In this document: positions 42,337-57,845 of the stretch, piece by piece
Position numbering within the stretch: the first letter of the stretch is position 1
Layout of the letters: each line of letters begins with the position of its first letter
Source: Chrysomallon squamiferum
Taxonomy: Eukaryota; Mollusca; Gastropoda; Neomphalida; Peltospiridae
NCBI GenBank assembly: GCA_012295275.1
Contig: CM022679.1
Coordinates: forward strand, 2,584,116 to 2,648,115
Length of the DNA: 64,000 nt
Direction of reading: 5' to 3'
Position numbers and translations under genes: made by a program
The notes under the pieces: generated by a model
Databases searched by the model: none
Told to the model about the DNA's origin: nothing
Seen by the model: only the letters and a program-made list of their open reading frames with translations

Positions 42337-45300
42337 CCTAGCTGGTCGGAAGATTTTTTCATCATTTGCAAGATCCCAGGGCCGACATCCCCCTCCCCAG
42401 CTGGCAATGTTTAGAACAACCAAACCTTCAATCTCTGGTAAATAAATTTCTTCATCATCAAGTTCTACCTGTAAAGAAAAATTAAAAATAAATAAAAATA
42501 ATTAGAAGTAAAACAATTATCAAAAATATAAATTAGAATGTCATTTTTATGAATAAATGTAAATGTTTATCAAAAATCAAAAAAATCAATTAAAATCAAA
42601 TTAAATTAAATTCTAACAAATCATATTAGTTTATCCAGTAAATATAATATTATTATTTTTATTATTATTTTAATACTAATAATAAAAAAAACCACACTTT
42701 AAAAACAAACATTTTGTACAATAAAAACCATTTTCATACCTCTATATAACTCAACAGCCAAACTGTTTTGCATTCTTGGGTGTTGTTAAACATTCATTCA
42801 TTCATTCCATGCTGTACAGTTAATTTCTAAAACTCAGTTCTTTCAATATCTACAACAATGACATAAATAATTTAACTTACCTTTAATTTTTTATGAAGAT
42901 TCTTACATTCTCGTTCCAAAACATCCTTAGTTCCATAAGTGAAGTAACAGAACTGAAATAAAATACTAAATAAATTATTTTATATTTTAAGTCAAGAAAT
43001 CCTGAAAATCCAGAAATTCAGTCAATCTCCAACTCAGTTTGCATAATAAATGATCTTGTACAGGTACACAAAATATGTTTAACAATTAGCACTGCTAATA
43101 GTAGAGGTGTATTTAAAATACTACAAATGGAAGTAAACAAAATATATGTAGAATGCTTATTAGCACAAGACAATTAGAAAAGATATTTAAAACTGTAAAA
43201 ATATAGAAAGTGCAAACCTTATTAACAAATCTGTTGGCAAACAGCCATGGTGTACTTTCTCTTCGTTTGTGGAAATTCAAAGTGACTAGAGCATCAACAC
43301 CCAGTGAAACATAATTATTCATAATGAATTCCTGAAATGTGACAATATAATAATTAATTACAAAGATATTAAGTGTTCAATCTGTTGATTATGCTAAAAT
43401 ATTTTCTATTTGTTTGAGGCCAGTGGATCACAGTCAACAAAAAGCAATTATTCATAATAAATTCCTGAAATATAAAATATTTGTTATAACAATATCAACA
43501 TAAACTATTAATTATAAAAATATTTAGGAGCATAATTTATTGATTATACTAAAGAATTTGATTAAATTTCACTGTTGTTAATCAATCATACCAAAGTCTA
43601 TTTCAGTTGTAAGAAATAAGAAAAATTCATGTCTGTATTAGCTTATATTAAAGTATTTACTGTATAGATATTCTGAAGAAACTTACCTTATTTGATCTAG
43701 TGATTAATAAATGTTTCTCATGAACAATGCTGATCTTCCATCTATACAAAAAAATAAAGATAATAATAAATACTAATATTATAATAATTATAATATATAT
43801 ATATATATAATACTTAACAATAATAACAATAATAATAACAGTAACAGCAGTAGCAATAATATAGTAATTATTATTATAATAATACAGTACAAACACTAAT
43901 TAGTAATAATGATAGCAGTAGTAAAAACATTAATTCTAAAATTAACATAATAATAGAGAAAAAGTAACCAAAATAAAAAGTAAAATACAAAATTAAACAT
44001 TGTGATTTTAAATTAAAAGAGTTACCTGTCAAGGAACACCGGTTTTGACCACTTCAACTGGTCAAGAACATCGGTCACTTCTACTGACCCTGTGTACCCA
44101 TCTCCCCACCCCAGGACCCTAGACAAATCATTACCAGTCCCTAGTGGCAGGATGCACACTTGGGGAGGGTTCTGAAAAAAATAAAATACTACTACTAATA
44201 ATAATAACTTAACATTTATTTATATTAAAATGTATTAATTTTATTATCTATATTATTATTGTTGTTGTTGATGTTGTAGCAAATAATTATCGTCTTAATA
44301 AACCATTGTTTTAACATCTCTTGTTTCAACAGAATACACAGTTAATATTAGAAAATAATATGGAAAATGAAGTGAAATTTCAACTGAAAATTATATTTTT
44401 ATTAACACTATTACAGCATTAGTGAAATAAACAAAAATGTTAATTATGATTTCATGTACTAATAAATCAAGATTAATATAAATTGAAATGTACTTACGGC
44501 ATAATGATTTAAATATAATTTAATGAACAACACACTTGTGTTAATGATTAAAACATGTTCCATAATTAAATTTCTATGGTTTTTGAATCCAATTAAATTA
44601 ATTCCTAAAGTTAATAAATGACAAGCATTTATACACACAAGACAGAAAGAGAGAGTAAAAAAGAAAATGCCTAGAGAAAGAAAGTTATAAAAAATGATAG
44701 AAAAAAAGAGCTAAATATACAAAATAATATTTTCATTGTTGTAGATTACATACTGCCAGTTCTAACTTCTCTATGGCATACAGCACCCAGCCAACAGTCC
44801 CATCTCCCCCACAGACCAATACCCGCACTTTAACATCTGTCACCAGATGGCACCACTCTAAACAGTTTTCTGGTGGAATATCTTGAAGATCTATAACCTG
44901 AAAATTATAACAAAAAAGTGTTAGTTTCAACCCATACAGCAATTGTTTGCAGACTGTTTAGAAGATACATTTTTCTAATAAAAGTTTGTAGATAAATGTA
45001 TCTAAGTAGAAGTCAGTAGATTGTGTGTGTGTCATTGCATGTGTGTGTCTGTGTGTTCACATAGGTTTTAGTAGCTAAAATTGCCAAGAAATAATTTAAC
45101 AGATAAATACAACAGTATAAATTTTGTAGATAAATGTATATAATAATATAGCCTAAGATTTAGTACATAAATATACTTGTGAAATGAAGATGAAATGTAT
45201 AATATAAATTTACCTGAGTAGGATTTAGAATTGCTCGGAATGCTCTCAGCAGATGCTGCCCGTCGTTGTTACCACTTTTACTGTTTGCCAACACAACGAG

Positions 45301-45891
45301 CGGACTCCACTGATTCAGTGGAGGTTTCTTCACCGACTTGACAACCAGACGTCTCCGTCCCCGCGGCCCCGTCCACTCGAGTTCGAGACACGTCGGAGGA
45401 ACGATTTCAGCCTTGTATTTACCAAGATCACACAGAGTTGTTTCTGCACTACACTTGTCATGCACCGTCGTCTGACACCAACAGCATCTACGATCACACA
45501 GCTCGGGCATCATGCCACAGTCATCACTACAGACGTCACACTTGATGCCCATCGGAAGGTTTCCTCTCACCCAGTGGTGCTGCATCGCCTCCCCACAGGC
45601 GGAGCATGGAGCTTTGCAAGAAATCGTCTTGTTAGCTTCTTTCATGTTGTGGTCATCAACTCGGATGCCACATGACTCACACTGGGCTCCATGAATGATC
45701 TGGTAACCCCCCACGTTGCAGAAAGTGGGTTGGGAAAAAGAATCCACCATGAACCAGCGGTGACCTTCTCTGATGTCTGGGGCAGGTACTTCATAGTGAC
45801 GCAGACGAAACTGGCGGTGGATTCGGGATAAAAAAATAATAACAGCTATTGCGGTCATCATCATTAGTACATTCCATAATGTTGGATCCAT
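40505..45891 (-). CDS. DGKE: Diacylglycerol kinase epsilon, complete, nine exons
   Basis: Exons: 45891-45214, 44897-44754, 44171-44026, 43741-43687, 43331-43218, 42952-42881, 42468-42338, 41427-41316 and 40654-40505 (1602 nt, 533 residues). The enzyme phosphorylates diacylglycerol to phosphatidic acid at membranes. Residues about 6-22 are a hydrophobic membrane segment typical of the epsilon isoform. Two C1-type cysteine regions follow (about 45-95, and about 105-155 with [11 protein letters not shown] and [12 protein letters not shown]). The catalytic domain has [18 protein letters not shown] (about 256-263) and [10 protein letters not shown]. The accessory domain has [19 protein letters not shown] and [10 protein letters not shown]. 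The order and spacing match human DGKE. One zinc ligand of the first C1 domain appears to be replaced: FCNVGG where CxxC is expected. The tail is short. Confidence 0.96.
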
Positions 45892-49739
<3,848 letters not shown>

Positions 49740-49775
49740 ACACGCCTTGCGCCTTGGTCGGGTGACTGCCATTAA

Positions 49776-50020
49776 GTGGCACGTGACTCGTATCTAGCGG
49801 CTGCCGTTAATGAAGACGCTGGCAGCCGACTAGTGGCAGAGCGTGATGGTCACGCGACGGCACGTGCCGTTTTTTTGTGCCAGAAGCTATCGGGGAGGTG
49901 GATCAGCACCAAACTGTGCTGGTTCCACGCAACAAAATATAAGTCACGTGTACGGATAAAATACATCTCGTGTTCTAAGGCAGGCTCATGCACGGCTTCC
50001 TTGTCGGTCACGTGGCGAGA
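49776..50020. promoter_or_regulatory. CACGTG/CACGCG cluster upstream of HELT
   Basis: Four CACGTG sites (49780, 49861, 49945, 50009) and one CACGCG (49851) lie within 235 bases of GC-richer sequence. The site at 49859-49868 reads GGCACGTGCC, the palindromic form preferred by Hairy/E(spl)-type repressors. The cluster ends about 360 bases before the TATA box of HELT, itself a member of that repressor class. It could serve HELT, the divergent DGKE gene, or both. Confidence 0.6.
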
Positions 50021-50373
50021 AACAGAAGGCGCTGCCGTTGGTCGGCTGACTTCCGCAACATCCCAGAAAGTCGTTATCAAGTAATGCATAATTAGTTTGA
50101 TCTAGCGAGTAATAAGGCAACACAAACTGACTCACTCTTCAAAAACTGTCTTTTGCCCAACGAGTTGCCAGGAGACATCTTTGTCGAGTCTCTATAAACG
50201 TAGACGTCGCTCCATCTCCTCAGTTTTGGATGGATTTCAGAAGCGGTTGCATGGAAGTGAGTTGTGGTCCTTGATTTACTATCAAGAAATAACAAATATA
50301 TAAAACATAGTTATTATTTGTTTGGGTCTGTTAAACTGTGAATAAATAAGGCAGTTATTAAGCTTAGACTACG

Positions 50374-50383
50374 TATATAAAAG
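50374..50383 (+). promoter_or_regulatory. TATA box of HELT
   Basis: TATATAAAAG lies 110 bases before the HELT start codon, giving a predicted transcription start near 50405 and a 5' UTR of about 90 bases. Confidence 0.65.
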
Positions 50384-50492
50384 AAGTGAATTTTCATATA
50401 CAGCAGTCTGGCGTCAGACCAAAACGGAACATGTCTTCTTGAACGCAATCAGAAGATTAGATCCAAGAACGTCTGGTACTCCAACCATTGTC

Positions 50493-50620
50493 ATGGAGAG
50501 TTCAGTGCCGAGGAAAGATAAGCAAGTAAGTAACATTAATATACCTATTACTTTCCTTTCATTTTAACATTAATAAACAATTCATTATTACTCCCATTTA
50601 ATATTCTCTATTAAATGTTC

Positions 50621-50652
<32 letters not shown>

Positions 50653-51186
50653 CTTTTGATTTTTTTTTTTCCTGGAATTTTTTTTTTTATTTTTTTTTAT
50701 TTTTTTATTTGTTCTTAAGTTCAGAAAAAAAAAAAAAAAAAAGTCAAATTCAAACATTTAATAATGATTTCTAATGTAATTTTTATACAACCACTAATTA
50801 CAATATTACCGCCAATACGACTTTTATTACAGCGATATTATAATTATCATGTGTATTATTATAACATCATTATTGTTATTATAAGTATTATTTTTATCAT
50901 CATCATCATCATTATTATTATTATTATTAATACTATAACTGCAGCGACCACTACTACTGATGTAGTTTGATATATTATTATAATGTGAACATGTTATTCA
51001 TTTCTTTATTCTATTTCTTTATTTCATTCATTCATTCAAGGACCAGGCCTCTCACAAGGTGATTGAGAAAAGACGACGTGACAGGATAAACAGTTGTCTA
51101 ACAGAGCTGAGCCAAACCGTGCCACCTGCTTTCGCCAAACAGGTACAGTTTTAATGTGTTTATATGTACGTATGTTAGTATGTGTA

Positions 51187-51272
<86 letters not shown>

Positions 51273-51477
51273 ATGTAAGTACATTTTTTTTTTTTTTTTT
51301 TTTTTTTTTCAGACGACTGGTAAACTGGAGAAAGCGGAGATTCTGGAGATGACAGTGCAGTACTTGAGAGCGTTACAAAGTACAGAGATGGGAATGCGAT
51401 TTGAACAAGGTTCCTTAATTTACTATCATTTTTTACAGCTCTTTTTCAGTGAGCTTTTTATTTTTCATTCAGCAAGA

Positions 51478-51538
<61 letters not shown>

Positions 51539-53548
51539 CATAGTAACAAAAAGAGTAACAACAACAGTAATAATAGTAGTAGTAGTAGTAGTAGTAATAA
51601 TAAAAATAATATATCATCATCATCATTATCATTATTATTAAAAAAACTAAATACATCATTCATATAAAGACTGAAACAAGCCAGTCTTGCATCTAGTCAG
51701 GACCTAATAATTAGTGTTGGTTATTTTCGTCAATCTGCAGCCTGTATGTGTCAGTGATACTTTCAAACGCGCGTTGTTATAGCAGGTGCGAGATCACGTG
51801 ATCCGATCCGCGCGCCCCTTTAATAAGCCCTTTTACTAGTTTTCCCGGTAGAAATTTTACAAAAATGTTTGTCTCTTTCGCTCCCTGTGTGTGTGTACAC
51901 GAACATACTTCCATGCTTCTGTTTAGATCTCACATGCCGACAAAAAATTAGACTTTTCATTTTATTGTGCTCGCTGGTGCCTATGCACTAAGACAATAAA
52001 CATCGATGCATTTATTCACAAAATTTAAAATTTGGAAAACTAATTGGTCCTTCAAACGTTGCACAGACAGCATCTAACTGTGCATGTTCTTGTCACTCTT
52101 GCACGTGACATGATTCACGTGAGGCGCGCGATTGCGACCTCTTTAGCGGTTTCCTGAACACAAGCAACGTATGGCGCGCTCATGGGCACAAAAGACGATT
52201 TTTTTAGTAAGGCGTGTACGGCACGTGCGGGATCGTTATGCATTGTGTAAGTTGACCTGCATGAATTACTGTAGACGCACGTGAATGCGCGTGGCTGTTC
52301 AACTAAACGATATTCACATTTGGTCAGCTGCAGTTATCGTACTTGGTTGCTAATAGACGCGAGTTTCATGCAACAACGCGCTCAACGGCGTTCGTTGTGC
52401 GCGCGACATCTTGAACATAATATAGCTTGTCAATTAAAAATACCGACTGGCAGGTTGTTTCTCTGAACACACCGCACGATCCACTTTTATAATTTATCAG
52501 TACTACATTTGTCATTCAGGTTACACTGCCGGTATTAGAAGGACTCTATCCGTGTTGCAGCATGTTTCTGGTTAATATTAATGTGGTATTTTCTTTTAAC
52601 TGCAACAAAGCTATCATCAAAAGTACACGATCCATTTTTACAAGAATATAATGAAAACAACTGTCTTAGTGGTATTCGTGTCTCCAGTAAATTAGCTGCT
52701 AGTATCCGTTTTTAGAAACAGTTATGATCACAGAGATATTCGTTTTTACAGAAATTGAAATCCTGTTTATTACTACTACTACTACTTGTTTTTTATTTAC
52801 AGGTAATGAAAAAGGAAAGTAAAAAGGTAGCTTTGTCTACAACATTAATCATTTGTGCATGTGTTTTTCTCATGATCGTGCACATGTATATCCATTCAAC
52901 CGGGTGTTCCCAAAAGATTTCTTAAGACAAATTAATTTTATGTTATTTCATTTTTGTTTCGTAGGGGAGTGGTACAGTTCTGACATTTGGACAGATTTTG
53001 CACAACATTACAGGGACGGATACAGTGAATGTCTGCAGGAAGTGGTACGGTTCATGACGGATGTAGAAGGGATAGGCCTAAACGACGCACGATGTGTTCG
53101 TATCGTGTCGTTTCTCCAGGCGCGTTTTAGACAGAACACTTCAGTTACACCTGGCGCCAGTTACCAAGACACTCTTCAAAGATTCATGCCAACACGTGAA
53201 AAGCCACATGAAGGGCCAGCAGTTCGAACTCCGGTAGGAAATTTCGACATGCAAACGACAATGGCCGGACTTCCGGCATCATTGATCACGTCATCAGCAG
53301 GATATTTTCAGGAAAGGAGCCCCTCGCTGTTTTGTGCGTCTGGTGATATCGGTGTTGCTATAGGATCACCATGTGCTGCATCTCGTCTGTTAAGTCATAC
53401 AGCAGCGTCGTCGTTGCCGGGAATGTCGCCTTTTTATTCGGGATTGATGACAAATCCACATTTCTCACGACGTCTGTGCAACAACACCACGCTACTCAAC
53501 GGAACTGACCGAGCTTCACGATACAGAACCGATACAACCAGTTCTTAA
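50493..53548 (+). CDS. HELT: HELT-type bHLH-Orange transcriptional repressor
   Basis: Exons: 50493-50525, 51041-51142, 51313-51409 and 52965-53548 (816 nt, 271 residues). The basic region HKVIEKRRRDRIN (about residues 16-28) lacks the proline of HES proteins. The helix-loop-helix reads LTELSQTVP...KLEKAEILEMTVQYLRAL, with the LEKAEILEMTV block typical of HELT/HEY. An Orange domain follows (about 86-135: WTDFAQHYRDGYSECL, RIVSFLQARF). There is no C-terminal WRPW, as expected for HELT. It should bind E-box or class C DNA sites and repress neuronal or patterning genes. The exon 3 donor is uncertain: GTTCCT at 51410 and GTACAG at 51380 both keep phase, the latter dropping about ten residues. A polyadenylation signal is at 53841-53846. 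Confidence 0.9.
51185..51310. repeat. (GT)n plus poly-T in HELT intron 2
   Basis: About 80 bases of GT dinucleotide are followed by about 28 T residues that form the polypyrimidine tract directly before the exon 3 acceptor. Confidence 0.95.
51479..51660. repeat. CT, CA, AGT and ATC microsatellites in HELT intron 3
   Basis: CT dinucleotides (about 51479-51503) merge into CA dinucleotides (to about 51534), followed by AGT/AAT and ATC triplets. The histidine, serine and tyrosine pseudo-frames here come from these repeats. Confidence 0.9.
51790..52295. promoter_or_regulatory. CACGTG-rich CpG island inside HELT intron 3
   Basis: Five CACGTG sites (51795, 52102, 52116, 52222, 52278) and one CACGCG in reverse (52288) fall within 500 bases of CpG-rich sequence, with several GCGCGC steps. 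The rest of the window is AT-rich and CpG-poor. This looks like an intronic enhancer or second promoter with sites fitting the protein encoded around it. Confidence 0.55.
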
Positions 53549-54346
53549 AGCATGATAAATATAATTAGCTAACAGACATAGCAAGTTCAGCGTAGGTTCC
53601 AGGCTCAGTCGTATTCAAGTCGGGATAATGTCTCCATGGTGCAGCGAACTGGACATTTTTTGTTTTTACCCTACCTGTGTATGGGGGGGGGGGGAGTGGA
53701 TATAAAAATGCGTAAACAAATTCCATCAGAACTGTTGTAGTTTCGTTAAATGAGATTCAAGTTCTCAAGATGAAACTACCGTGTGAAGCCAGTAATATAG
53801 TTCATTCATGTTTTTCTCCGACATGCAAATATAAATGCACAATAAACGTTACTTAAAACGCTTCATTTTTTTTTTTTTGTTTTTTAACTAAAGACCATAC
53901 TGAATTTAGATGTTTATAAACATCTTTAACTATTTTAAGTAAATCTCCCAAACAATTTGAGTTTTATGATTATCCGCTATATGAAATACAAATGTCCTTG
54001 AAGGAATACTGGGATCATGAAGTTTTCGAATATTTGGTGTATTCGAATTGCTGCGATAAAAGGATTGCCTCCCCCCCCTTCCCTTTTGTATGTAATAACA
54101 TTTTGAATTTGAACGATTGTTAAATGTAAAGACTTTTGCATTTGAAATGGGGGTGGGTGGAGAATTACAGGAGTGAATTTGTCGAGCTTCAGATGGAAAT
54201 TTGAAATGTTTCGCTCGTGTTTAGAATTGAACACAAAATTGAACATTTGCATTTTAAAAAAAAAAAAGGAAAAAAAAATCAATTTTGTAGCTTTTATTAA
54301 ACCTTTAAAGCCCGGTATTTTTACAAATACAAAGATGTGCGACGTG
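53549..54346. other. Convergent 3' gap between HELT and EF-hand copy B
   Basis: It contains the HELT 3' UTR with AATAAA (53841-53846) and, on the minus strand, the 3' UTR of copy B with AATAAA at 54298-54293. Short poly-C, poly-G and poly-A tracts occur; no gene was seen. Confidence 0.7.
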
Positions 54347-54977
54347 TCAATTCCAGCGTTTGTCAGCTCCATCTTCATCGACAGCTTCTACAACTGCAAG
54401 AAAATTTCGTGTTTTTAAAAAATAAACTTAACCCGATGAGAAATTACACATGTTTTGAATTGTTACTTACGTTCATCTTTATCCACAAAGTTGAAATCGT
54501 CCAATTCAGCTGCGTTCAGTTTGCCGTCACCATCGCTATCTGCAGCGTGGAATTTTTTCATTTGAACCACGTTTGTGGGTTTCAGACCCGATGCTACAGC
54601 GATTTCATGCAGATCAGCAAAACCATCTCCATTCAGATCCAGTTCTTTCAAAGCTGCGACATCGTCAGCATCCTAAAATTCAAAAGACATTTTTAATCCA
54701 TGACGTTTACGAAGAACCTTTTCGCGTTTACATCAGAATTTGATATTAATTTTTATTTGGTAAATACCTCTGCTGGAGGAGCTCGCACGTCCAGTCCTCT
54801 CTTCCTCTTGCACACCTTGCATGCCCAGCTCCTGGCCCACTTACAGGCCGCCATACAACCAAGTGTGTGATACGGACTGACGCGAATTCTTCGCACGGAT
54901 CGGAAGAACCAGCCGTCCACGTTTTCAGGAACCAAGGTCAAGGTCAACAGAACCAGCAAGAAATATGTGGACTTCAT
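54347..54977 (-). CDS. Secreted cationic four-Cys peptide plus EF-hand precursor, copy B
   Basis: Coding exons are 54977-54768, 54672-54471 and 54393-54347 (459 nt, 152 residues), spliced exactly as in copy A. The signal peptide, cationic segment with its four cysteines, KRKR site and both EF-hand loops are unchanged. Across the first two coding exons only four bases differ, giving T3S, one Met-to-Val change and two silent changes. The C-terminus differs: after VDEDGAD an extra base shifts the frame, so the protein ends KRWN instead of the acidic DAGNDGVVA. The gene is inverted relative to copy A, about 44 kb away. It shares the polyadenylation context (GGTTTAATAAAAGCTAC). Confidence 0.9.
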
Positions 54978-55089
54978 TTTGCTGGAAAAATATTCAGTTA
55001 TTCTTTATAAAAATAAAAAATAAAAAAAACAAATTCCCTCATTAAAATTAAATATAAACGAATTAAAGTTAAAGAAATTAAATCACTTA

Positions 55090-55250
55090 CTTGAGCAAAA
55101 CAGTTTCTCCACAAAACACTGGAAGACGATGAAGTGACTACGCGTCGAAACTTCACTTATTTATATTGTAAAAATTAATCACGTGACCAGTCATGAAATT
55201 CGTTCTGCACGCTCCTCCTCGGATATCCAGTGAAAATGTTTGTACTGGAA
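55090..55250 (-). promoter_or_regulatory. Promoter and non-coding first exon of EF-hand copy B
   Basis: TATAAATA on the minus strand lies at 55165-55158 with CACGTG at 55180-55185 upstream. The leader ends at the donor TCAA/GTAAGT near 55091. Roughly 130 bases around these boxes align closely to copy A, and similarity extends to the GACGTATATTTCC block near 55255-55260. Confidence 0.75.
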
Positions 55251-55861
55251 ATATACGTCAGTGTCTGTGAAAACAGAAAACACAGATTGAGCTTTACAAA
55301 ACAGTTAAGAGATAATTGTTGAAAATTTGTTGTATTGAGTCAGTTATGCAATTCAGAATACTTTTTTAATTAATTTAAATGTTTTGATGTTATTGGGATT
55401 TGCCTTTAAAAATGTATTGATATTATTTTCAAAGATATTCCTGTAGGTTTATAATTAATTATAAATGTAAAAAAAAAACTTAACGAAATTTAAATAAATA
55501 TAAGTTATTAATAAAATTAATGTGTATTCATTATTATTTTAATTAAATAGTAGGACTTAGACTAACAAATACATTTAATATATGTCAACTGAGTTTTATG
55601 TGAAATTTTAAATTATACATGTACATCCGCAGCAGGGGAGCTTGGCACCCTCCGAATACGGACCTGAAGGGATTTTTTTATTATTATTATTTTTTTTAAC
55701 TATTTTCTTCAGTGAAAATATTGGTTGTTTTATGTTTTATGTTTTGTAAATATCTTAAGTGATAGAGAATATAATAGCTTTTAACACAGGTACTTACATT
55801 ATGTGTTATTACATAAACTGACTTTATATGTGTGGCTAAGTACATATTTTAATGTGCTACA

Positions 55862-56020
55862 TTTTCATCTACAACTTCTTCAACTTTTTGAATTTGCAAA
55901 CGAGAAGTACACATATTGAATGGTTAATTTTGTTTATCTTTATCCACGCAGTTGAAATCATCCAATTCATCAGTTTCAGTGTGCCTCCACCATCTCTATC
56001 TGCAGCATGGAATGTTTTCA
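55862..56020 (-). pseudogene. Decayed third copy of the EF-hand gene (exons 2-3 only)
   Basis: The plus strand around 55933-56012 (TTTATCTTTATCCACGCAGT and the sequence following, to CTGCAGCATGGAAT) aligns to the EF-hand exon of copies A and B in reverse. The segment 55862-55885 resembles their last exon. It has a one-base deletion that shifts the frame, an Asp-to-Gly change in the second calcium loop (DRDGGG), and a destroyed splice donor (AAACAAAA where AACGTAAG is expected). It lies upstream of copy B in the same orientation, so it is an old tandem duplicate. Confidence 0.8.
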
Positions 56021-56085
56021 GCAACGTCCAACAATATTACAATTTCACAGATAAAATAATAGGGATATTCGACAAGGTCACTATT

Positions 56086-56124
<39 letters not shown>

Positions 56125-56347
56125 AAAATCGAAATTACAACAGCAAATTTGTTGAAAATACCTAATATAGAAATATATAAAATAGTAAATTAATTAAATG
56201 TAATATGTTTGTATTACTATGTTTATTACTTAATGACTGACATATCAAAATTTTATCATACTTAAATAAAGTTTACATATTTTCAATTTTGTTTTTATAT
56301 TATTGACTTTCTCAGTATATTCATATATCTTACCTGTTATCCGTAAT

Positions 56348-56413
<66 letters not shown>

Positions 56414-57775
56414 GAAAAGTGAATCATAATACTAACCTTTTGTCAAAATTATTTAGTTATCAACAGAGAAAAATGTTTATTAACAAAAACAAACAGAACA
56501 ACAAACAACAGCAACAACAATCAACCAACCAACCAAACAAACAAACAAACAAATACTAATCTCGATTTAGGAAAGATATTTATGTTTTGCAATACACAAT
56601 TTTGGAAATCAGTAGTCTAATCATCAATCGATTCGTCAAAAAGTACACGTAAAAGGATCTTTAAATTTTCAGTGTAATGAAATAGTCACATTACTTCACG
56701 CAGTAACTGAGAAAATAAATATCAAAGAACATGTATACATCTAGATCAATAAGATAATACATTTCAGTTATAATGAATTTAAGGAGAAAAGAAAAGTTTT
56801 TTTTTTTTTTTTTTTTTTTTTTGTAGAATAAATAAATCAACTGTAATAAATTATTTTTCTTTTAATTTAAGAAATATAATGTAAAAATAATATACAGTTT
56901 TGTAATTAAGAAGGAAAAAGGTATTTTGTTTCTTATACATTTTTCTTAGTGCAATTTTCTAATTATTTAAAATTAAAAATATAAAAATATTGCACTAAAG
57001 ATTATGCCCAAAACGTAAGTAAATGTAATATTCAACGTGAAAATTATTTTCGACACATTTAATTTACAAAATTGTAAGCTAAACATCCGTTTTACTGATG
57101 TATTAGCGTGATAAACTGAAACTGGAAAATGTTTGCTATATACTTTAATCATTATTTCAAGAAAATGTTTATAACAAATTTTAAATTAATACAATTTAAT
57201 TCAAAAGAATCGCAGACTAACGCCATTTTAACCGGATGACATCACATTTCTCTTGCCTTTTTTATCATGTTCGCTTTACAGACGTTATAAATGACGTTGT
57301 CAGTGGCAACCAACTGTGACTTTCAGAAACCAATTCTAACGTGCAAAAGGTTCTCGATCGGAAATTAAATTTCGAACTTGGCATTCAGAATATTTTCATC
57401 AAATTCGACATGGTTTCTGATTCCGATCTTCATTGTTTTGCGAAACTGCGTCTAAATTTATTGTTTTTATTTTCTTTTCTTTCCTCTTTTTTTTTTTTTT
57501 TTTTTTTCTTCTTTTATGATTTCGGCCGACGCTTCTAAATTTGTTTTCATTTTTCTTTATTTTTTCCCCTTAATTTTTTCTTTTCTTCTGCATGCATACA
57601 ACACGAATATGCCTAATGGAAGAAAGAACACCAAGCTGAAGAAAGAAGAGTCAAGAGATGGAAGATCTGACTGCCATTTTCTTCACATACCTTTTTCTGT
57701 CTATCTTTTCTTTTTGTATTATTTATTATTATTATGATTTTATTATTATTATTATTATGATTATTATTATTATGA

Positions 57776-57808
<33 letters not shown>

Positions 57809-57845
57809 TTATTTATTTATTTATTTTGACCCTTATTTTTAACTA
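56021..57845. other. Intergenic, simple repeats only
   Basis: A CA run (56087-56119), a GA run (56351-56409), a poly-T (about 56800-56822) and ATT runs (about 57722-57808) occur. A GC-richer patch at 57330-57450 has no splice-bounded frame that I trust. Confidence 0.55.

Noticed and set aside
49776-50295. Open frames on both strands in GC-richer sequence
   Set aside because: They follow from local GC content upstream of HELT. No splice context or recognisable domain.
54337-54696. Plus-strand 119-residue frame
   Set aside because: It is the antisense of the EF-hand exons of copy B.
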